Source: Terriglobia bacterium
Lineage (GTDB): Bacteria > Acidobacteriota > Terriglobia > Terriglobales > Acidobacteriaceae
Length of the DNA stretch: 64,000 nucleotides
Assembly: GCA_020073165.1 (NCBI GenBank)
Contig: JAIQFP010000008.1
Coordinates: 219,121 to 283,120 of the forward strand
Reading direction: 5' to 3'
Positions 8,453 to 17,074 of the stretch are shown here, piece after piece. Position numbers and translations under genes: made by a program. Positions within the stretch are counted from its first letter, which is position 1, and each line of letters starts with the position of its first letter. Under the pieces are notes generated by a model, which did not search any database, was not told where the DNA came from, and saw nothing but the letters and a program-made list of their open reading frames with translations.

Positions 8453-9286
8453 CTAGGCCGACTGCCGGTGCCCCACCGACCGTATATTCGAGAGGCGGGA
8501 GATGGCCGCGACCATCATGCTGGACAGGAGCTGCATCGTCGCCACGTCCCGGTTGTCGAAGGCGTAAGGGGCCGCGGAAAGCACCTCGAATACCCCCAGG
8601 GTCCTGCGGAAGTGACGCAGGGGAGCTACCAGAATGGAACGGACCCCCAGGCGCCGGCAACTGGCCAGGTCGACGCGCGGGTTCCTTTCCGCGTCGTGAC
8701 AGAGCACAACCTCTCCGGTACGCACGCATTCGGCAGAGATTCCGGAGTCCGTCTGCAGCCGCACCCCCAGGTCGGGCGCGGTACGGCCGGTGCGGGCGCG
8801 GCAGACGATCTCGTCTCCGTGGCGCAAAGCAATCGCTGAACCCGTGGCCCCGGTCAGGGCTTGCGCCCGCTCCGCAATCACGCTGATCGCGGGCTCCAGG
8901 TCGAGTTCACCCGGATGAATCTCCCGCCCGGAACCCGAAACATGCGCCGGAGCATGCGAAGAGGACGCAGCCCGGGCATGGTGCCGGCTCGGTGCTAACG
9001 CCGCGAAGGAAGCAGGTACCCGGTGGTCACCGGCCTGTGAAGCAGCTGCCGGCACGGTCCGCAGCAGTTCCCGCACCAGCCGATCCAGTTCGGCGTCCTG
9101 AATCACATGCGCCGTCTGCTGGCCCCGCAACGATCCGCCCAGCACGCGCGACAAACTGAGCACCGCCTGGCTGCCGCAAGCCAGGCAATTCGGCATATTG
9201 TTCTCGCTGATCAGCTCGCACTCAACGCAAAACACCGCGGTCTGCAAGGATAGGAAGTTGATGTCCTGCAGTTTCATCCAACCCAT
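8453..9286 (-). CDS. GAF-domain protein with N-terminal zinc-ribbon-like motif
   Basis: Protein of 277 residues. The start at 9286 is set by GGAGGAA 9 nt upstream. Residues about 15-40 carry CVEC...CLAC, a possible zinc ribbon, and residues about 120-265 form a GAF domain closely related to that of the adjacent PilZ-GAF protein, 73 bp away. The two genes look like a tandem duplication of the sensor module. The ligand is unknown; the GAF similarity is confident and the zinc site tentative. Confidence 0.78.
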   Translation of the reverse strand: MGWMKLQDINFLSLQTAVFCVECELISENNMPNCLACGSQAVLSLSRVLGGSLRGQQTAHVIQDAELDRLVRELLRTVPAAASQAGDHRVPASFAALAPSRHHARAASSSHAPAHVSGSGREIHPGELDLEPAISVIAERAQALTGATGSAIALRHGDEIVCRARTGRTAPDLGVRLQTDSGISAECVRTGEVVLCHDAERNPRVDLASCRRLGVRSILVAPLRHFRRTLGVFEVLSAAPYAFDNRDVATMQLLSSMMVAAISRLSNIRSVGHRQSA

Positions 9287-9419
9287 CGAACCAGTTTCCT
9301 CCGGCCATTCGCGAATTAGCAAGGTAAACGGCGTGCGCGCAGGTAAGAAGTGACAGGACTGGTTCAGGCTGTGGATAAAGTCGCCAGCACCGGAGAACGT
9401 AGAAATCCCGCGGTTGCGA

Positions 9420-10568
9420 TCAGTGGTGATGCATGTTGGCGTAGGGCAACAGGTCCCATACCCGCCAGAATTCCAGCATTTCGCTCGGAGTGCCGAGTGA
9501 CACTCGGATATACGAGTCCATTGCCGGAAAACGGCGTCCGATCAGAATGTTGTTTTTCCCAAAGTGCTGGATGACCTCCGCCGCCGGATGGTGGGTGTTG
9601 ATCATCACAAAATTGGCGTGAGAATCGATCGGCTTGAGCATCCGCGCCATCGCCTGGTTGAAGAACTCCTGGCGCTCATCGGCGTTCCGCTTGACGAATT
9701 CCCGCACCGCCTGCTGGTCATCCAGGGCGGCGATGGCCGCCCGCACCACCATGCCGTTCACGTTATCCAGCGTGGCAAAGGCGCGTATCCGGCTCGCTAC
9801 GGCAGGGGAAGCAATTCCGTATCCCAGGCGCAGCCCCGCCAATCCGTACACCTTGGAGAAGGTTCGCACCACGATGACGCGTTCGTCGTTGATGGGGTGA
9901 TCGAGGAAAGACACATACCGCGACGATTCCCCCGCGTAGTGGTGGTAGGCCTCGTCAATCAGCACAAGAACGGTGGAGGGAAGCTGGCCGAGGAAATCCT
10001 CGATATCTTTCCTGGGGGTGATCGAAGCGGTTGGGTTATTGGGATTGCAGATGTAGACCAGACCGGTCGAACTGGCAGCACGTCCACGCATGCCGTCGAG
10101 ATCATGGGCGAATGACGCGGTCAGAGGCACAGCCGCGACTTCGGCTCCGACAGACCGAGTGTAGTATTCCAGGGCTTCAAAAGTCGGAGACGCCTGCACC
10201 AGCTTCTTACTCGTGCCCAGAAAGGCCTGCGCCGCCATGCGCAGGATCTCCGTGGAACCACAGCCCAGCACAACTTGTTCCGGCTTGACTCTATGGAGGC
10301 TCGCAACCCGGGTGGTCAACTCGTCATAGCGCATGTAGGGATAACGATTCGCAGAGGGCACGGCCGCGCGAATGGCTTCCATGGTTCCTTTGGAGGGGCC
10401 ATACACATTTTCGTTGCTGTTCAGACGAACCAGTCCGTCAGTGCCTCTCGGCCGGTCTGGCTCGAAGACCACCGCACTCGAAACGCCAGCCAGGGGCCAT
10501 GGCACCGCTGCTCCTGCCGCTGTGCCCAGGCCTACGGTGCGAAGAAAACTTCTGCGCGAGATACGCAT
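9420..10568 (-). CDS. Tat-exported HisC-like aminotransferase (PLP fold type I)
   Basis: Protein of 382 residues with a twin-arginine signal (SRRSFLRTVG, hydrophobic stretch to about residue 32) followed by a full class I/II aminotransferase most like histidinol-phosphate aminotransferase. Visible family marks: LNSNEN near the N-terminus, a YNPNNPT-like CNPNNPT, DEAYHHY, the PLP lysine in RTFSKVYGLAGLRLGYG and a C-terminal RVSLGT arginine motif. No other histidine biosynthesis gene is near, and cytosolic HisC has no export signal, so a periplasmic role is likely. The next gene upstream is a copper radical oxidase, separated by a terminator-like hairpin. Confidence 0.85.
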   Translation of the reverse strand: MRISRRSFLRTVGLGTAAGAAVPWPLAGVSSAVVFEPDRPRGTDGLVRLNSNENVYGPSKGTMEAIRAAVPSANRYPYMRYDELTTRVASLHRVKPEQVVLGCGSTEILRMAAQAFLGTSKKLVQASPTFEALEYYTRSVGAEVAAVPLTASFAHDLDGMRGRAASSTGLVYICNPNNPTASITPRKDIEDFLGQLPSTVLVLIDEAYHHYAGESSRYVSFLDHPINDERVIVVRTFSKVYGLAGLRLGYGIASPAVASRIRAFATLDNVNGMVVRAAIAALDDQQAVREFVKRNADERQEFFNQAMARMLKPIDSHANFVMINTHHPAAEVIQHFGKNNILIGRRFPAMDSYIRVSLGTPSEMLEFWRVWDLLPYANMHHH

Positions 10569-10629
10569 GCTCGTAGCAGCCCCTTATCGATTGCCGAACA
10601 CGTGCCGGCGTTTACTTCGACGCAGGCAA

Positions 10630-10663
10630 ATCGGGCCATTCTCTCAGAATCGAATGGCCCGAT
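10630..10663 (-). terminator. Intrinsic-terminator-like hairpin after the copper oxidase
   Basis: A perfect 12-bp inverted repeat (ATCGGGCCATTC / GAATGGCCCGAT, 10-nt loop) lies 29 bp past the oxidase stop. On the minus strand it is followed by only a short TTT. It probably ends the oxidase transcript and separates it from the aminotransferase gene. Confidence 0.6.
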
Positions 10664-10691
10664 CCAGGTGGAAGATTGACTTCAAAGGCGC

Positions 10692-12785
10692 CTATTGAAT
10701 GGTCAAGCCGACAGTGGTGGAGTGCGACAAATTGCCGCTCGCACCGCTGATTGTCAGCGTGTAGGTCCCCGGCGTCGCGCTGCGGGTGGCCGAAACCTTG
10801 AAGCCGGAGTTCCCGGAGCCCACAATTGTCTTGTGATTGAAGTTCCCCTTGGTTCCAGACGGGAATCCGGAGGCGCTCAAGGTTACGGTTCCGGAGAATC
10901 CATTCACGCTTCCCACCGTGACCTTGTAGGTGACGCTCGATCCGCGTCGTACCGTCAGGCTGGGCGGGGTGGCTGACAGCGTGAAATCCGCAGGCGCATT
11001 GATAATGAGGGTCACCATGGTGGTATGCGTCAGGCTGCCGCTCTGCGCCGTGATGGTGAGCGGGTAGGTGCCGGGAGGGGTGGACGACGACGTGCTGATG
11101 CTCAGCGTGGAGGAGCCCGATCCGGTGATGGAGTCGGGATCAAAGCTGCCCGTGGCCCCCGCGGGCAACCCGCTCACGCTCAAGCTGGCTGTACCGCTGA
11201 AGCCGTTCAAGGCAGTCATGCTGACCGTGAATGTGGTGCTGTCCCCTTGTACGACCGTCTGCGAAGGCGGCGTGGCTGATACCGAAAAATCGCTCTGCAC
11301 TCCCAGTTGCACGAAGCTCGCCACCGACGGTACGCCGGAGCTGTTGATGAGGAAAAGCATGTAGTATCCCGGCGGAGCAATATTGCTGTTAGAAGGTGCG
11401 GTCACCGTCAGGCTGCCGCTTCCCTGCGAGAATGACATCCCCACCAAGCGTTGATCCATGTCGAAAGCATGCGTGACCGCACCGTTGCGCACCACCACCA
11501 CCGAGGAGATGTTCGCCGCATCCGGCGTCTGCACCGTGAACTGGGTGCCGTATGTGACGCTGGCCGGTGCACTCGTAATCGTCGGTCGTGGCGCCGGAAT
11601 CACGTTTCCGTTCAGGTCGGTGGTGAACAGGTAGGCAGGCTGGTAGATCTCCATGTGCTGCTCGTAACTACCCCGGGTAGGATTGCCTCCAGCCAGCCAG
11701 ACCGTGGCATCAGGCAGCAACAGTGCCACCGAGTGATACAAGCGGGGGAAGGCATTCACCCCCGCCCCGGACACGACAAACGCATTCGCTACCGGATCGT
11801 ACAGATCTGCATTCAGACTGGCAGTGCTTCCGTCCTCGTCCTTATAGGATCCACCCAGGGCCAGTACTTTCCCGCTGGGCAGGATCACCGCATTCATCTC
11901 AATACGCGGCTGCGACATGTTCGGCCCCCACTGCCACGCCGGGCTGGGTGCTCCCAGGTCAATGATCTCTGTGGTGGCAGTCGAGGTGCTTCCTCCGCCG
12001 AGAATCATCACCTTGGGGTCATAGTTATTGGCCGGGGTGAGCGGCAGCAGTACCGAACTTCCGTAGGTCCGGCTTCCGCCATAGTTCGTGGTAGCCACGT
12101 TCTGCGTCCAGGTCTGCGTGGATGGATCGAACAGGGCAGAGGTGGAAGTCGAGCCGGAGTAAAACACCTGTCCATTGGGCAGCAAATGCATGCGTGGATA
12201 AAGGGGTGGCGTCCAAGGCGCGATGTACTGCGGGCTCCATCCTGAGCCGACGGTATAGATTTCTACTGCCTTGCTGGTGTTCCCGGCTTCATCCAGTCCG
12301 GAGAAAGTCATAACGCGGCCATCGCCGAGAACGGTGCTGGTGGGATACCAACGCCCGTGCGCCATGCTCTCCATGTTGGTGAAGATTCCAGTCGAAGGGT
12401 CATACACCGCGGTTTTCAATTCGCCATGGAACGGGTCGTATTGCAGGGTGCCACCCATGACGAAGGGACGCCCATCCGACAGCACCACCATCCCATTGCA
12501 GAACATGTCCCAGGAAATGGACTGCGTGGTGACCGTGTCGGTCTGCGGGTCCCAGACACCCGCCTGGTAATTCGTGTTTCCCGCCACGTTGCCTGAGCCG
12601 GAAACAACCAGCACCTTGCCGGTATACAACAGGGCGACGTGAACAGGATTAATGGGCATCAATGTCGGCAGGGTCGTCCACTGTCCCTGGACATTGGCTT
12701 GAGCGCCCGCCTGGCTGGTGAGAAAGCCAGAAGCGACGAGTAGGACAGCCATTTGGAAAACGACCAACCTGAAAAAGCGGTCCAT
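10692..12785 (-). CDS. Copper radical oxidase (galactose/glyoxal oxidase-like) with two Ig-like repeats
   Basis: Secreted oxidase of 697 residues that should oxidise an alcohol or aldehyde to aldehyde or acid with release of H2O2. Signal peptide 1-29. Residues about 35-385 form a kelch propeller and about 400-500 the DUF1929-type C-terminal domain. All five copper-site residues known from galactose oxidase have counterparts: Cys96 (MFCNG) and Tyr147 (HGRWYP) for the thioether cofactor, Tyr350-His351 (RLYHS) and His439 (VTHAFD). Residues about 505-600 and 600-697 are two tandem Ig-like repeats (FSVSATPPSQTV, FTLSATPPSLTV), probably for surface or glycan attachment. It sits next to the EPS locus; Streptomyces GlxA, a related enzyme, acts on a cell-surface glycan, so a similar job is inferred. 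Confidence 0.87.
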   Translation of the reverse strand: MDRFFRLVVFQMAVLLVASGFLTSQAGAQANVQGQWTTLPTLMPINPVHVALLYTGKVLVVSGSGNVAGNTNYQAGVWDPQTDTVTTQSISWDMFCNGMVVLSDGRPFVMGGTLQYDPFHGELKTAVYDPSTGIFTNMESMAHGRWYPTSTVLGDGRVMTFSGLDEAGNTSKAVEIYTVGSGWSPQYIAPWTPPLYPRMHLLPNGQVFYSGSTSTSALFDPSTQTWTQNVATTNYGGSRTYGSSVLLPLTPANNYDPKVMILGGGSTSTATTEIIDLGAPSPAWQWGPNMSQPRIEMNAVILPSGKVLALGGSYKDEDGSTASLNADLYDPVANAFVVSGAGVNAFPRLYHSVALLLPDATVWLAGGNPTRGSYEQHMEIYQPAYLFTTDLNGNVIPAPRPTITSAPASVTYGTQFTVQTPDAANISSVVVVRNGAVTHAFDMDQRLVGMSFSQGSGSLTVTAPSNSNIAPPGYYMLFLINSSGVPSVASFVQLGVQSDFSVSATPPSQTVVQGDSTTFTVSMTALNGFSGTASLSVSGLPAGATGSFDPDSITGSGSSTLSISTSSSTPPGTYPLTITAQSGSLTHTTMVTLIINAPADFTLSATPPSLTVRRGSSVTYKVTVGSVNGFSGTVTLSASGFPSGTKGNFNHKTIVGSGNSGFKVSATRSATPGTYTLTISGASGNLSHSTTVGLTIQ

Positions 12786-13004
12786 CCGTTAACACCTCGC
12801 AGGTGTGAATTACGCGCTACACCGCTTCTGTGCCCGGGGGACCGGAAACAAACTGAAGGAGAAATACCGTACGTCTGATGGCCAGAAGTGCCAACTCGAG
12901 CGGCGGGGTACCGCTTCTGAATTAAGACCAGCCGAGTCTATCGAGACCCAACCCACGCGTCAATATGCAAGAACCTGCACACTCCGGGGACGAACCTGCA
13001 AGCG

Positions 13005-14108
13005 TTAAGCCGGTACTTTGCGGCCTTGGGGGCGCGTCTGGCAGCGTCCCAGCAGGCACTCGGAAATACGTTCGGCCGCATGCCCGTCCCACAGAGGAAT
13101 GGGCGACGTTTTCCTGGTTTCACCCGCCAGAATCCGGCGGATTTCGGCATTCAGCCGCGGAATATCCCGTCCGATCAGCACATTGGTCCCTAACTTCACC
13201 GTGACCGGGCGCTCGGTATTTTCGCGCAAGGTCAAACACGGGACACCCAGGAACGTCGTCTCCTCCTGGATCCCCCCGGAATCGGTAATGACCATCGCCG
13301 CCCGCCGCTGCAAGGCCAGAAAATCCAGGTAGGGCCTGGGATCGAGCAGGCGAAGATGGCTGTTGAACAACGTTTGCAACCCGAGGTCTGTGATGCGCTG
13401 CCGCGTTCGTGGGTGCACAGGAAACACCACTTCCATTTCGCGACTGAGCTCCGCCAGCGCCCGCAGCAACGCCCGCAACCACGGGCCGTTATCCACATTC
13501 GACGGACGGTGCAGCGTCACCAACGCGTACGGCCGCGAAGCGTTGACCTCCCCGTGCTCCGCGCAGCGCGGCAACAACCGCACCAGGGTATCAATCATCA
13601 CGTTCCCGACCAGATGGATCTTGCCCGGATTGATACCTTCACGCTGCAGGTTTTCATCCGCATCCGCGGATGGTGTGAACAGCAGATCGGAGAGTTGGTC
13701 GGTAACCAGGCGGTTGATTTCTTCCGGCATGGTGCGATCGTAAGACCGCAATCCCGCCTCCACATGGCCCACGCGAACTTGCAGCTTGGAGCACACCAGG
13801 GCCGCCGCCATGGTGGAGTTCACATCGCCATAGACCAGCACCAAGTCGGGCTTGCAATCCGCCGCCACCGGCTCCAGGCGCGCCATGATTTCGGCAGTCT
13901 GGCAGGCGTGGCTGCCTGAGCCCACACCCAGATTCAAGTCGGGCGCCGGTATCTCCAGTTGCTGGAAGAAGACCTCCGACATGTTGGCGTCGTAGTGCTG
14001 CCCGGTATGAACCAGCGTCTGCCGCACTCCTGCTTTGGCCAGCGCCGCCAGCACCGGAGCTGCCTTCATGAAGTTGGGACGGGCTCCGACTACGTGGAGA
14101 ATGTGCAT
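13005..14108 (-). CDS. wecB: UDP-N-acetylglucosamine 2-epimerase (non-hydrolysing)
   Basis: Cytosolic enzyme of 367 residues interconverting UDP-GlcNAc and UDP-ManNAc. Family marks include the N-terminal VVGARPNFMKAAPVL, HTGQHYDANMS, VYGDVNST, the HVEAGLRSYDRTMPEEINR block with the catalytic acid/arginine region, DSGGIQEE and the C-terminal TERPVT. Length is normal. It lies 14 bp downstream of the WecA-type transferase, so the two are probably co-transcribed and feed the EPS pathway with ManNAc or a derivative. Confidence 0.95.
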   Translation of the reverse strand: MHILHVVGARPNFMKAAPVLAALAKAGVRQTLVHTGQHYDANMSEVFFQQLEIPAPDLNLGVGSGSHACQTAEIMARLEPVAADCKPDLVLVYGDVNSTMAAALVCSKLQVRVGHVEAGLRSYDRTMPEEINRLVTDQLSDLLFTPSADADENLQREGINPGKIHLVGNVMIDTLVRLLPRCAEHGEVNASRPYALVTLHRPSNVDNGPWLRALLRALAELSREMEVVFPVHPRTRQRITDLGLQTLFNSHLRLLDPRPYLDFLALQRRAAMVITDSGGIQEETTFLGVPCLTLRENTERPVTVKLGTNVLIGRDIPRLNAEIRRILAGETRKTSPIPLWDGHAAERISECLLGRCQTRPQGRKVPA

Positions 14109-14122
14109 GGCTACTGGCTGCT

Positions 14123-15694
14123 TTAGCCTGCTTGCGCGGTAATCAACTCGGCGCCGTGTTCGACGCGGGGAACGATTTCCACTGCATTGCTGACCACCCG
14201 GTCCAGGGCATCGGCTAGCGCCACCGGGAACACGGAGGTGAGCAGGTTCACGTCGAGATGCAGATGTCGCTCGCTGTACATCCGGTAGATAGTCATGGAG
14301 CCACGCCGGCGGTTGTTGGCCGTCACCAGGTCAAGGTTCAGGCTCCAGGCAGTTACCATCTCGTGGGCGAAGCGGCTGCCCGGCTTCTTCCAGCGCAGAT
14401 GCGGCTGTTCCGCGTGCCCCGGGATAAACCTCAACCCATCGGCCTTGCGCAGTTCGCCGGGCAGAGAATGCAGTCTCAGATCGAAGCCATCAAAATCATT
14501 CGAGCTGAAGGCGGCCAAGAGGATGCGGCAAAGCTGCTCGTAGTCGCGCGTGACCTTCAACTCCTCCGTGGCCCGCCGGATGGCAAGATTGTTGATGAAG
14601 ATCTGCCGCTGCTCGATGGTGCGCTGCGCCACTCGGCGCAACTCGCCAAACTCCAGGTAACCGAGGTGCTGTACGCCCAGCCAGATCCCAGTGCCAATCA
14701 CCGCCAGCACCAGGCCCAGCGTGCTGCCTGTCGGCCACAGCAGGAACAAGCTGAGCAAGGCGAACAGCGCCGACACGGCGTACAGCACAATGACCACTTG
14801 CCGGTGAGAAAGGCCGCGCTGCAGCAGCTTGTGATGGATGTGTTCCCGATCTGCAGTGAACACCGGACGGCCGCTAATGAAGCGCCGCAGGATGGAGAGC
14901 GTGGTCTCCAGGATGGGCAGGCCGAACGAAACCACGGGAATGGCCACCGCAATGATCGTCGGCGCCTTCTGCGCCCCACGCAAGGCCAGCGCGCTTAGCA
15001 GAAAACCGATGAACAAACTTCCGCAATCCCCCAGGAAAATGGTTGCCGGATTGAAATTGAACCGCAGAAAGCCCAGGATGGCGCCCGCCAGCACGATGGT
15101 CATCAGTGAGACCAGGGCCGACTGGCTCAGCAGCGCCACCACCAGGACCACCAAAGTCGAGAACAGCGCGGAACCGGCAGCCAGGCCGTCCAGCCCATCA
15201 ATCAGGTTGAAAGCGTTGGTAATCGCCAGGACCCACAGAATAGTCAGCGGCAAACTTACAACCCAGGAGAAGTGGTGGTTTCCAAACAGCACCGGCAGAT
15301 CCAGGATCCTCAGGCCGCCGGCAAACAGCATCCCCCCGGCCACCGCCTGAACCGCGAACTTGAGGTAGGGCCCTGCCGTGCGCAGATCGTCATAGACGCC
15401 CAACAGGAATATCAGCAGCCCGGGCAACAGAATGGTGGCCAGGGTTTTGACGGAGGATCCGAAGCTCAGCCTGGGATACCGCCAACTGACCAGCAGGGCG
15501 ATGGCGATGCTGACGAGGAACGAAAGGAGTATCGCCACTCCGCCCAGTCGCGGCAGCGGAGTGCGGTGCAGATGGCGCTCCAAAGCGGGAGCAGCCACCC
15601 ATCCCCGTGCGGTCGCCACATTCCGTACATACCTGGTAAACACGAACGAGAGCAGCAGTGAGGCTGCAAACATCCCCAGGTAGAAAACTGTCAA
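14123..15694 (-). CDS. WecA/MraY-type undecaprenyl-phosphate sugar-1-P transferase with C-terminal domain
   Basis: Membrane enzyme of 523 residues that should attach the first sugar phosphate to undecaprenyl phosphate. Residues 1 to about 345 contain ~11 membrane spans with the expected cytosolic motifs: GVYDDLR, NAFNLIDGLDGLA, FLGDCGSLF and the HIHHKLL histidine motif. Typical WecA proteins end near here; this one continues with a ~175-residue soluble tail (350-523) starting with a possible coiled coil (RRVAQRTIEQRQIF). The start is TTG at 15694 because AAGGAGA sits about 5 nt upstream. The tail function is unknown. It is transcribed divergently from the SLBB export gene. Confidence 0.9.
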   Translation of the reverse strand: MTVFYLGMFAASLLLSFVFTRYVRNVATARGWVAAPALERHLHRTPLPRLGGVAILLSFLVSIAIALLVSWRYPRLSFGSSVKTLATILLPGLLIFLLGVYDDLRTAGPYLKFAVQAVAGGMLFAGGLRILDLPVLFGNHHFSWVVSLPLTILWVLAITNAFNLIDGLDGLAAGSALFSTLVVLVVALLSQSALVSLMTIVLAGAILGFLRFNFNPATIFLGDCGSLFIGFLLSALALRGAQKAPTIIAVAIPVVSFGLPILETTLSILRRFISGRPVFTADREHIHHKLLQRGLSHRQVVIVLYAVSALFALLSLFLLWPTGSTLGLVLAVIGTGIWLGVQHLGYLEFGELRRVAQRTIEQRQIFINNLAIRRATEELKVTRDYEQLCRILLAAFSSNDFDGFDLRLHSLPGELRKADGLRFIPGHAEQPHLRWKKPGSRFAHEMVTAWSLNLDLVTANNRRRGSMTIYRMYSERHLHLDVNLLTSVFPVALADALDRVVSNAVEIVPRVEHGAELITAQAG

Positions 15695-16032
15695 CGAACT
15701 CTCCTTCGGCCAGACCCACTTGGCCCAGCCAATTCCCCCGTCAGGCCCCCTGCCACGTCGGCCAACCTCGTATTACGGCGAGTTAGGGTAATGAAAAGAA
15801 AGTTTTTCCCCTTGAAAACAATTTGAATTCGACTATAGCAGTGCGAAAAATCACCCCACAATTCTCTTTCTTGGTACCTGCTGTGGAAATGCTCCGCTCC
15901 GATGTGCGCTGGGGTAAGCTGCAACGCAACGGGGAACCGTTTCACATACCCTTCAACTCCGAAACCCTGCTTCGCCGGCACTTGTGCTGTGCTAGACTTT
16001 TCTCCTCGTCACAAATATCAAGAGGATTTGCG
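15695..16032. other. 338-bp divergent intergenic region of the EPS locus
   Basis: This region separates the WecA-type gene (minus) from the SLBB export gene (plus). It is AT-richer than its surroundings, with A/T tracts around 15790-15830. Apart from the promoter candidate at 15812-15839 and a weaker extended -10-like TGCTAGACT near 15990 on the plus strand, no gene or RNA was recognised. Confidence 0.5.
15812..15839 (+). promoter_or_regulatory. Candidate sigma-70 promoter for the SLBB export gene
   Basis: TTGAAA (15812-15817), a 16-bp spacer and TATAGC (15834-15839) resemble -35/-10 elements, giving a leader of about 185 nt before the ATG at 16033. Assigned by consensus only. Confidence 0.35.
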
Positions 16033-17061
16033 ATGCCGTCTGTGCGATGGAACTCGTCGAGCATGCGTTCTCTGGCCACGTTCGCCGTGGCAATGCTGTT
16101 TGCAACCGCAGCCGCGGCCCAGCAGCCACCCACGAGCCCAAACGAAAAGCCTGACGGTGCGGGAGAGCAAACGGTCACGCCGGTGACCCGGCCGGCGGCT
16201 GCAGCCGATGTGGCCACCGCGGGTGGCGACAGCGGTTCAGACTCTTCCCTGCGGCTCGGAGTCGGCGATCTGCTCGAGATGAGCGTTTACGGCGTCGCTG
16301 AACTTACCACCAAGACTCGCGTCAGCAGCAACGGTGACATCTACCTGCCGCTTGTGGACTACGTGCACGTGGCTGGCCTGACCACCGAGGAAGCCCAGGG
16401 TGTGATTGAAAAGCGGCTCACCGAGGGCGGATTCCTGAAGAACCCCCACGTCACGTTGTTTGTCGATGAGTACGCCTCACAAGGGGCCAGCGTTCTGGGT
16501 GAAGTGGTGAAACCTGGCGTGTATCCGGTCCTCGGTCAGCAGCGGCTCTTCGATCTCATCTCCGCGGCGGGTGGTTTCAGCGAGAAAGCCGGCCGCAGCA
16601 TCACCGTCACGCACCGCAGCCAGCCTGATAAACCGATCACGGTCCCAATCGCGCGCAATTTGGCCGACAACCCCGACAGCAACATCGACGTGTCTCCCGG
16701 GGACACGGTCATCGTGCGCAAGGCGGACATCGTTTATGTAGTCGGTGAGGTGGGAAGGCCGAGCGGGTTCCTGATGGACAATGGCAACATGACAGTGCTG
16801 CAGGCGATTGCGCTCGCTGGTGGTACCACCAAGACTGCCAAGTTGAGCAGCGCCGCAATCATCCGCAAGGGCCCTACCGGGATGACCCAGACTCCAGTGC
16901 ACTTGAAGCAGATGCTTTCCGCCAAGACGCCGGACATGCCCTTGCAGGCCGATGACATCCTGTTCGTCCCCACCAGCGCCGGCAGGATTCTTGCCGGGCG
17001 GACGCTGGAGGCTGCCATCCAAGCCGCCACCGCAGTGAGCATTGTGGCCGTGAGACCGTAG
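16033..17061 (+). CDS. Polysaccharide export protein (Poly_export/SLBB, Wza-like)
   Basis: Exported protein of 342 residues forming the outer-membrane or periplasmic channel for polysaccharide. The start at 16033 is supported by AGAGGA 6 nt upstream and a signal peptide (about 1-30, ending AAAAQ); the frame extends upstream to 15823 without support. Poly_export domain at about 72-148 (LGVGDLLEMSVYGV, VTLFVDEYAS), SLBB domains at about 152-205 (VLGEVVKPGVYPV) and 235-290 (VVGEVGRPSGFLM), then a C-terminal hydrophobic helix (320-342) like the membrane-spanning helix of Wza. No lipobox is present. It is inverted relative to the rest of the EPS genes and stops 13 bp from the convergent GT4 gene. 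Confidence 0.9.
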   Translation: MPSVRWNSSSMRSLATFAVAMLFATAAAAQQPPTSPNEKPDGAGEQTVTPVTRPAAAADVATAGGDSGSDSSLRLGVGDLLEMSVYGVAELTTKTRVSSNGDIYLPLVDYVHVAGLTTEEAQGVIEKRLTEGGFLKNPHVTLFVDEYASQGASVLGEVVKPGVYPVLGQQRLFDLISAAGGFSEKAGRSITVTHRSQPDKPITVPIARNLADNPDSNIDVSPGDTVIVRKADIVYVVGEVGRPSGFLMDNGNMTVLQAIALAGGTTKTAKLSSAAIIRKGPTGMTQTPVHLKQMLSAKTPDMPLQADDILFVPTSAGRILAGRTLEAAIQAATAVSIVAVRP

Positions 17062-17074
17062 GTAGTAGTGCCTC

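Noticed and set aside
9420..10568. Annotation as cytosolic HisC of histidine biosynthesis
   Set aside because: A Tat signal is present and there are no his genes nearby.
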